Part shown: positions 14,492 to 16,214 of the stretch, piece after piece
How the letters are laid out: each line of letters opens with the position of its first letter
Numbering within the stretch: the first letter of the stretch is position 1
Program-made: the position numbers and the translations under genes
Source: an uncultured Eubacterium sp.
Lineage (GTDB): Bacteria; Bacillota; Clostridia; Lachnospirales; Lachnospiraceae
NCBI GenBank assembly: GCA_900547255.1
Contig: URGC01000057.1
Location: 1-16,214, forward strand
Length of the DNA stretch: 16,214 bases
Direction of reading: 5' to 3'
Notes under the pieces: generated by a model
Database searches by the model: none
What the model was told of the DNA's origin: nothing
The model's input: only the letters and a program-made list of their open reading frames with translations

Positions 14492-15922
14492 ATGAAAAAG
14501 ACTAAAATTATATGTACTATGGGACCTAATACTAACGATAGAGAGCTTATTAAACAGCTCGCTTTAGCTGGTATGGATATTGCCAGATTTAACTTTTCTC
14601 ATGGTGATCATGAGGAGCAGGCTGGCAGATTTGCACTTGTTGAGAGTGTAAGAAGTGAGCTTAATATCCCTATAGCTACATTGCTTGATACAAAAGGACC
14701 TGAGATCAGAACAGGTTTATTAAAGGATGACAAGAAGGTTACTCTTGTAGAGAACCAGAAGTATACTCTTACAACAAGAGATATTGTTGGTGATGACAAG
14801 ATTGGCCATATAACATATGACGGACTTCCACAGGATGTTTCAAGAGATAACACAATCCTTATCGATGATGGCCTTATCGAGTTAAGAGTTGACCAGATTA
14901 TCGATGGAACAGATATCGAATGTACAGTAATCAATGGTGGTGAGTTAGGCTCTAAGAAGGGTGTTAATGTTCCTAACGTAAGCATCAGATTACCAGGTAT
15001 CACACAGAAGGATAAGGAAGATATCATATTTGGTATTGAGCAGGGATTTGATTTCATCGCAGCTTCATTCGTTAGAAATGCAGCATGTATCCAGGAAATC
15101 AAAGAGTTATTATGGTCACATGATGCTGACATCCCAGTAATTGCCAAGATTGAGAATGCAGAAGGTATCAAGAACCTTGATGAGATAATCAGAGTTGCAG
15201 ATGGTATCATGGTTGCCCGTGGAGACATGGGTGTTGAGATTCCAGCAGAGCAGGTTCCACATATCCAGAAGGAGATTATCAGAAAGTGTAACGCATCTTA
15301 TAAGCCAGTTATCACAGCTACACAGATGCTTGATTCTATGATTAGAAATCCACGTCCTACAAGAGCTGAGGTTACAGACGTAGCTAATGCTGTATATGAT
15401 GGTACAGACGTTGTAATGCTTTCAGGTGAGACAGCTAATGGTAAGTATCCATTAGAGGCTCTTAAGATGATGGTTAAGATTGTTGAGTCAACAGAGAAGG
15501 AACTTGAGGGTAACAGAATTAATTATTCTAACCTTCACTCTAAGAGAAGCATATCAAGTGCTGTTGCTAATGCTTCAGTTCAGACAGCAGCTAACCTTAA
15601 TGCAAAGGCAATTGTTTGCCCAACAATATCAGGATTTACTGCACGTCTTACATCTAAGCTTAAGCCAGATGCTATGATTATCGGATGCTCTCCTTATGAA
15701 CCAGTTCTTAGAAAGATGCAGATATACTGGGGCGTTAAGCCATTAAAGACAGCAGTAGAGAAGTCTACAGATAAGATTATTGAGCATGCTCTTGAGGCAT
15801 CTGAGAATGCTGGATATTTAACAGATGGTGATATTGCTATTGTTTCAGCAGGTATTGCTACTAATTCAGCACCAACATCTAAGAGAGGATTAACTAATAC
15901 AATGCGTGTAGTTAATATCTAA
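14492..15922 (+). CDS. pyk: Pyruvate kinase
   Basis: A 476-residue cytoplasmic enzyme that transfers phosphate from phosphoenolpyruvate to ADP in the last step of glycolysis. KKTKIICTMGPNT starts right at the family's N-terminus. ARFNFSHGDHEE (31-42) holds Arg32, Asn34 and Ser36. LLDTKGPEIRTG (64-75) holds Asp66. IAKIENAEG (217-225) holds Lys219 and Glu221. MVARGDMGVEIP (240-251) holds metal ligand Asp245. TATQMLDSMIRNPRPTRAE (275-293) follows, and the C-terminal allosteric domain is complete. The extra PEP-utilising-like domain found at the C-terminus in Bacillus and Geobacillus enzymes is absent. The start is placed by GGAGG and family alignment. Codon use is strongly biased (AAG, GAG, GGT, AGA), as expected for an abundant protein. 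The stop lies 2 bases before the next ATG, with no terminator between. Confidence 0.98.
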   Translation: MKKTKIICTMGPNTNDRELIKQLALAGMDIARFNFSHGDHEEQAGRFALVESVRSELNIPIATLLDTKGPEIRTGLLKDDKKVTLVENQKYTLTTRDIVGDDKIGHITYDGLPQDVSRDNTILIDDGLIELRVDQIIDGTDIECTVINGGELGSKKGVNVPNVSIRLPGITQKDKEDIIFGIEQGFDFIAASFVRNAACIQEIKELLWSHDADIPVIAKIENAEGIKNLDEIIRVADGIMVARGDMGVEIPAEQVPHIQKEIIRKCNASYKPVITATQMLDSMIRNPRPTRAEVTDVANAVYDGTDVVMLSGETANGKYPLEALKMMVKIVESTEKELEGNRINYSNLHSKRSISSAVANASVQTAANLNAKAIVCPTISGFTARLTSKLKPDAMIIGCSPYEPVLRKMQIYWGVKPLKTAVEKSTDKIIEHALEASENAGYLTDGDIAIVSAGIATNSAPTSKRGLTNTMRVVNI

Positions 15923-15924
15923 TT

Positions 15925-16214
15925 ATGAAAATTGTTAAAAAATTATGTGTATGGATTCCTGCTGTGATTATTATTGTATGTATATTTGGATTTTCACAGC
16001 AGAATGGAGAGCAGTCAATGGGAATCAGTTACAAGGTATCTGAGTTCCTTGTTGATGTTGCAGATAGTATACATTTGATTGATATGAAGTGGAATGACAG
16101 AGCTCATGCACTTGAACAGATGCAGCCGGAATTAAGAGAAATTATTATAATGATCTATTTTCAAGAGCTAAAGCTAAGAGAAATTGCTGATATAATGCAG
16201 ATTGGATTACCGCT
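15925..16214 (+). CDS. VanZ-like membrane protein N-terminus running into a sigma-70 region 4-like sequence (partial, possible chimera)
   Basis: An open frame from ATG 15925 to the window end, 96 codons. Residues 1-24 are a membrane segment (CVWIPAVIIIVCIFGFS) followed by SQQNGEQS (24-31), the pattern at the start of VanZ-like family proteins (F-S-x-Q-x-G-x-x-S). Such proteins normally continue to an RKxAHxxEY motif. Instead, from about residue 62 the frame reads as a sigma-factor region 4, with REIIIMIYFQELKLREIA (71-88) and then IMQIGLP. A fusion of these two families is not one I know. The ATG lies 2 bases after the pyk stop with no clear ribosome site, so translation may be coupled to pyk. 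The fusion could be real or an assembly join near a contig end. Confidence 0.6.
   Translation, partial: MKIVKKLCVWIPAVIIIVCIFGFSQQNGEQSMGISYKVSEFLVDVADSIHLIDMKWNDRAHALEQMQPELREIIIMIYFQELKLREIADIMQIGLP
16108..16214 (+). other. Sigma-70 region 4-like helix-turn-helix segment
   Basis: Encodes ALEQMQPELRE followed by the IYFQELKLREIADIMQIGLP pattern (78-96 of the frame), which matches the ECF/sigma-70 region 4 layout: LPEELREVxxLxYFExLxxxEIAxxLGIPxGTVKSR. The window ends just where the GTVKSR recognition helix would begin. The exact join with the VanZ-like part cannot be placed better than about 16090-16135. Confidence 0.6.

Noticed and set aside
14608..15228. 206-codon minus-strand open frame inside pyk
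   Set aside because: A shadow of a strongly codon-biased gene that carries every pyruvate kinase motif on the plus strand.
1..16214. CRISPR array, tRNA/rRNA genes, insertion sequences or a defence cassette
   Set aside because: No regularly spaced repeats, cloverleaf-like sequence, terminal inverted repeats, or transposase, nuclease or toxin motifs were seen.

Overview
The window looks like chromosomal DNA from an anaerobic, low-GC Firmicute, most likely a Lachnospiraceae/Clostridia relative. The evidence is AT-rich DNA with AGA/ATA-rich codon use, strong AGGAGG-type ribosome sites, compact U-tailed terminators, a 1409-residue 2-hydroxyacyl-CoA dehydratase activase-type protein typical of strict anaerobes, and a CheV chemotaxis protein. 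I see no tRNA, rRNA, CRISPR array, transposase or integrase, and no gene-free stretch longer than about 255 bases.

Layout. (1) Bases 1-101: the last codons of an upstream gene and a strong terminator. (2) Bases 154-3365: a three-gene cell-surface cassette, with an MBOAT O-acyltransferase followed by two different membrane-anchored SGNH hydrolases. It is a likely system for O-acetylating, or editing acetyl groups on, an exported glycan. (3) Bases 3366-4900: a CheV-type CheW-receiver protein behind a near-consensus promoter, then a terminator whose U-tract abuts the ribosome site of a small protein resembling the core of a reduced sirtuin. (4) Bases 4951-8764: an operon of a highly charged single-pass membrane protein that overlaps hisH by 4 bases, then hisH, hisF and ung, closed by a bidirectional terminator. 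(5) Bases 8761-13278, minus strand: the 1409-residue activase-type iron-sulfur protein, followed by an unlisted 39-codon membrane microprotein that shares the ung terminator. (6) Bases 13354-15922, plus strand and divergent: a rhomboid-like membrane protein without the catalytic residues and with a zinc-ribbon-like tail, then pyruvate kinase. (7) Bases 15925-16214: a VanZ-like N-terminus that runs in frame into a sigma-70 region 4-like sequence and is cut by the window end. This may be a chimera.

How the genes work together. HisH and HisF form the two-subunit imidazole glycerol phosphate synthase. Ung repairs uracil in DNA. Pyk is core glycolysis. The MBOAT passes acyl groups across the membrane, and the SGNH proteins probably act on the outside. 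The activase-type protein has two ATPase domains, each with the two cysteines needed for the shared [4Fe-4S] cluster of the HgdC family, so one chain might replace the usual homodimer.

The least-explained items are the microprotein at 8761-8880, the 170-residue sirtuin-like protein, the charged membrane protein coupled to hisH, the pseudo-rhomboid with the zinc tail, the palindrome at the predicted start of the activase transcript, and the VanZ/sigma fusion at the right edge.
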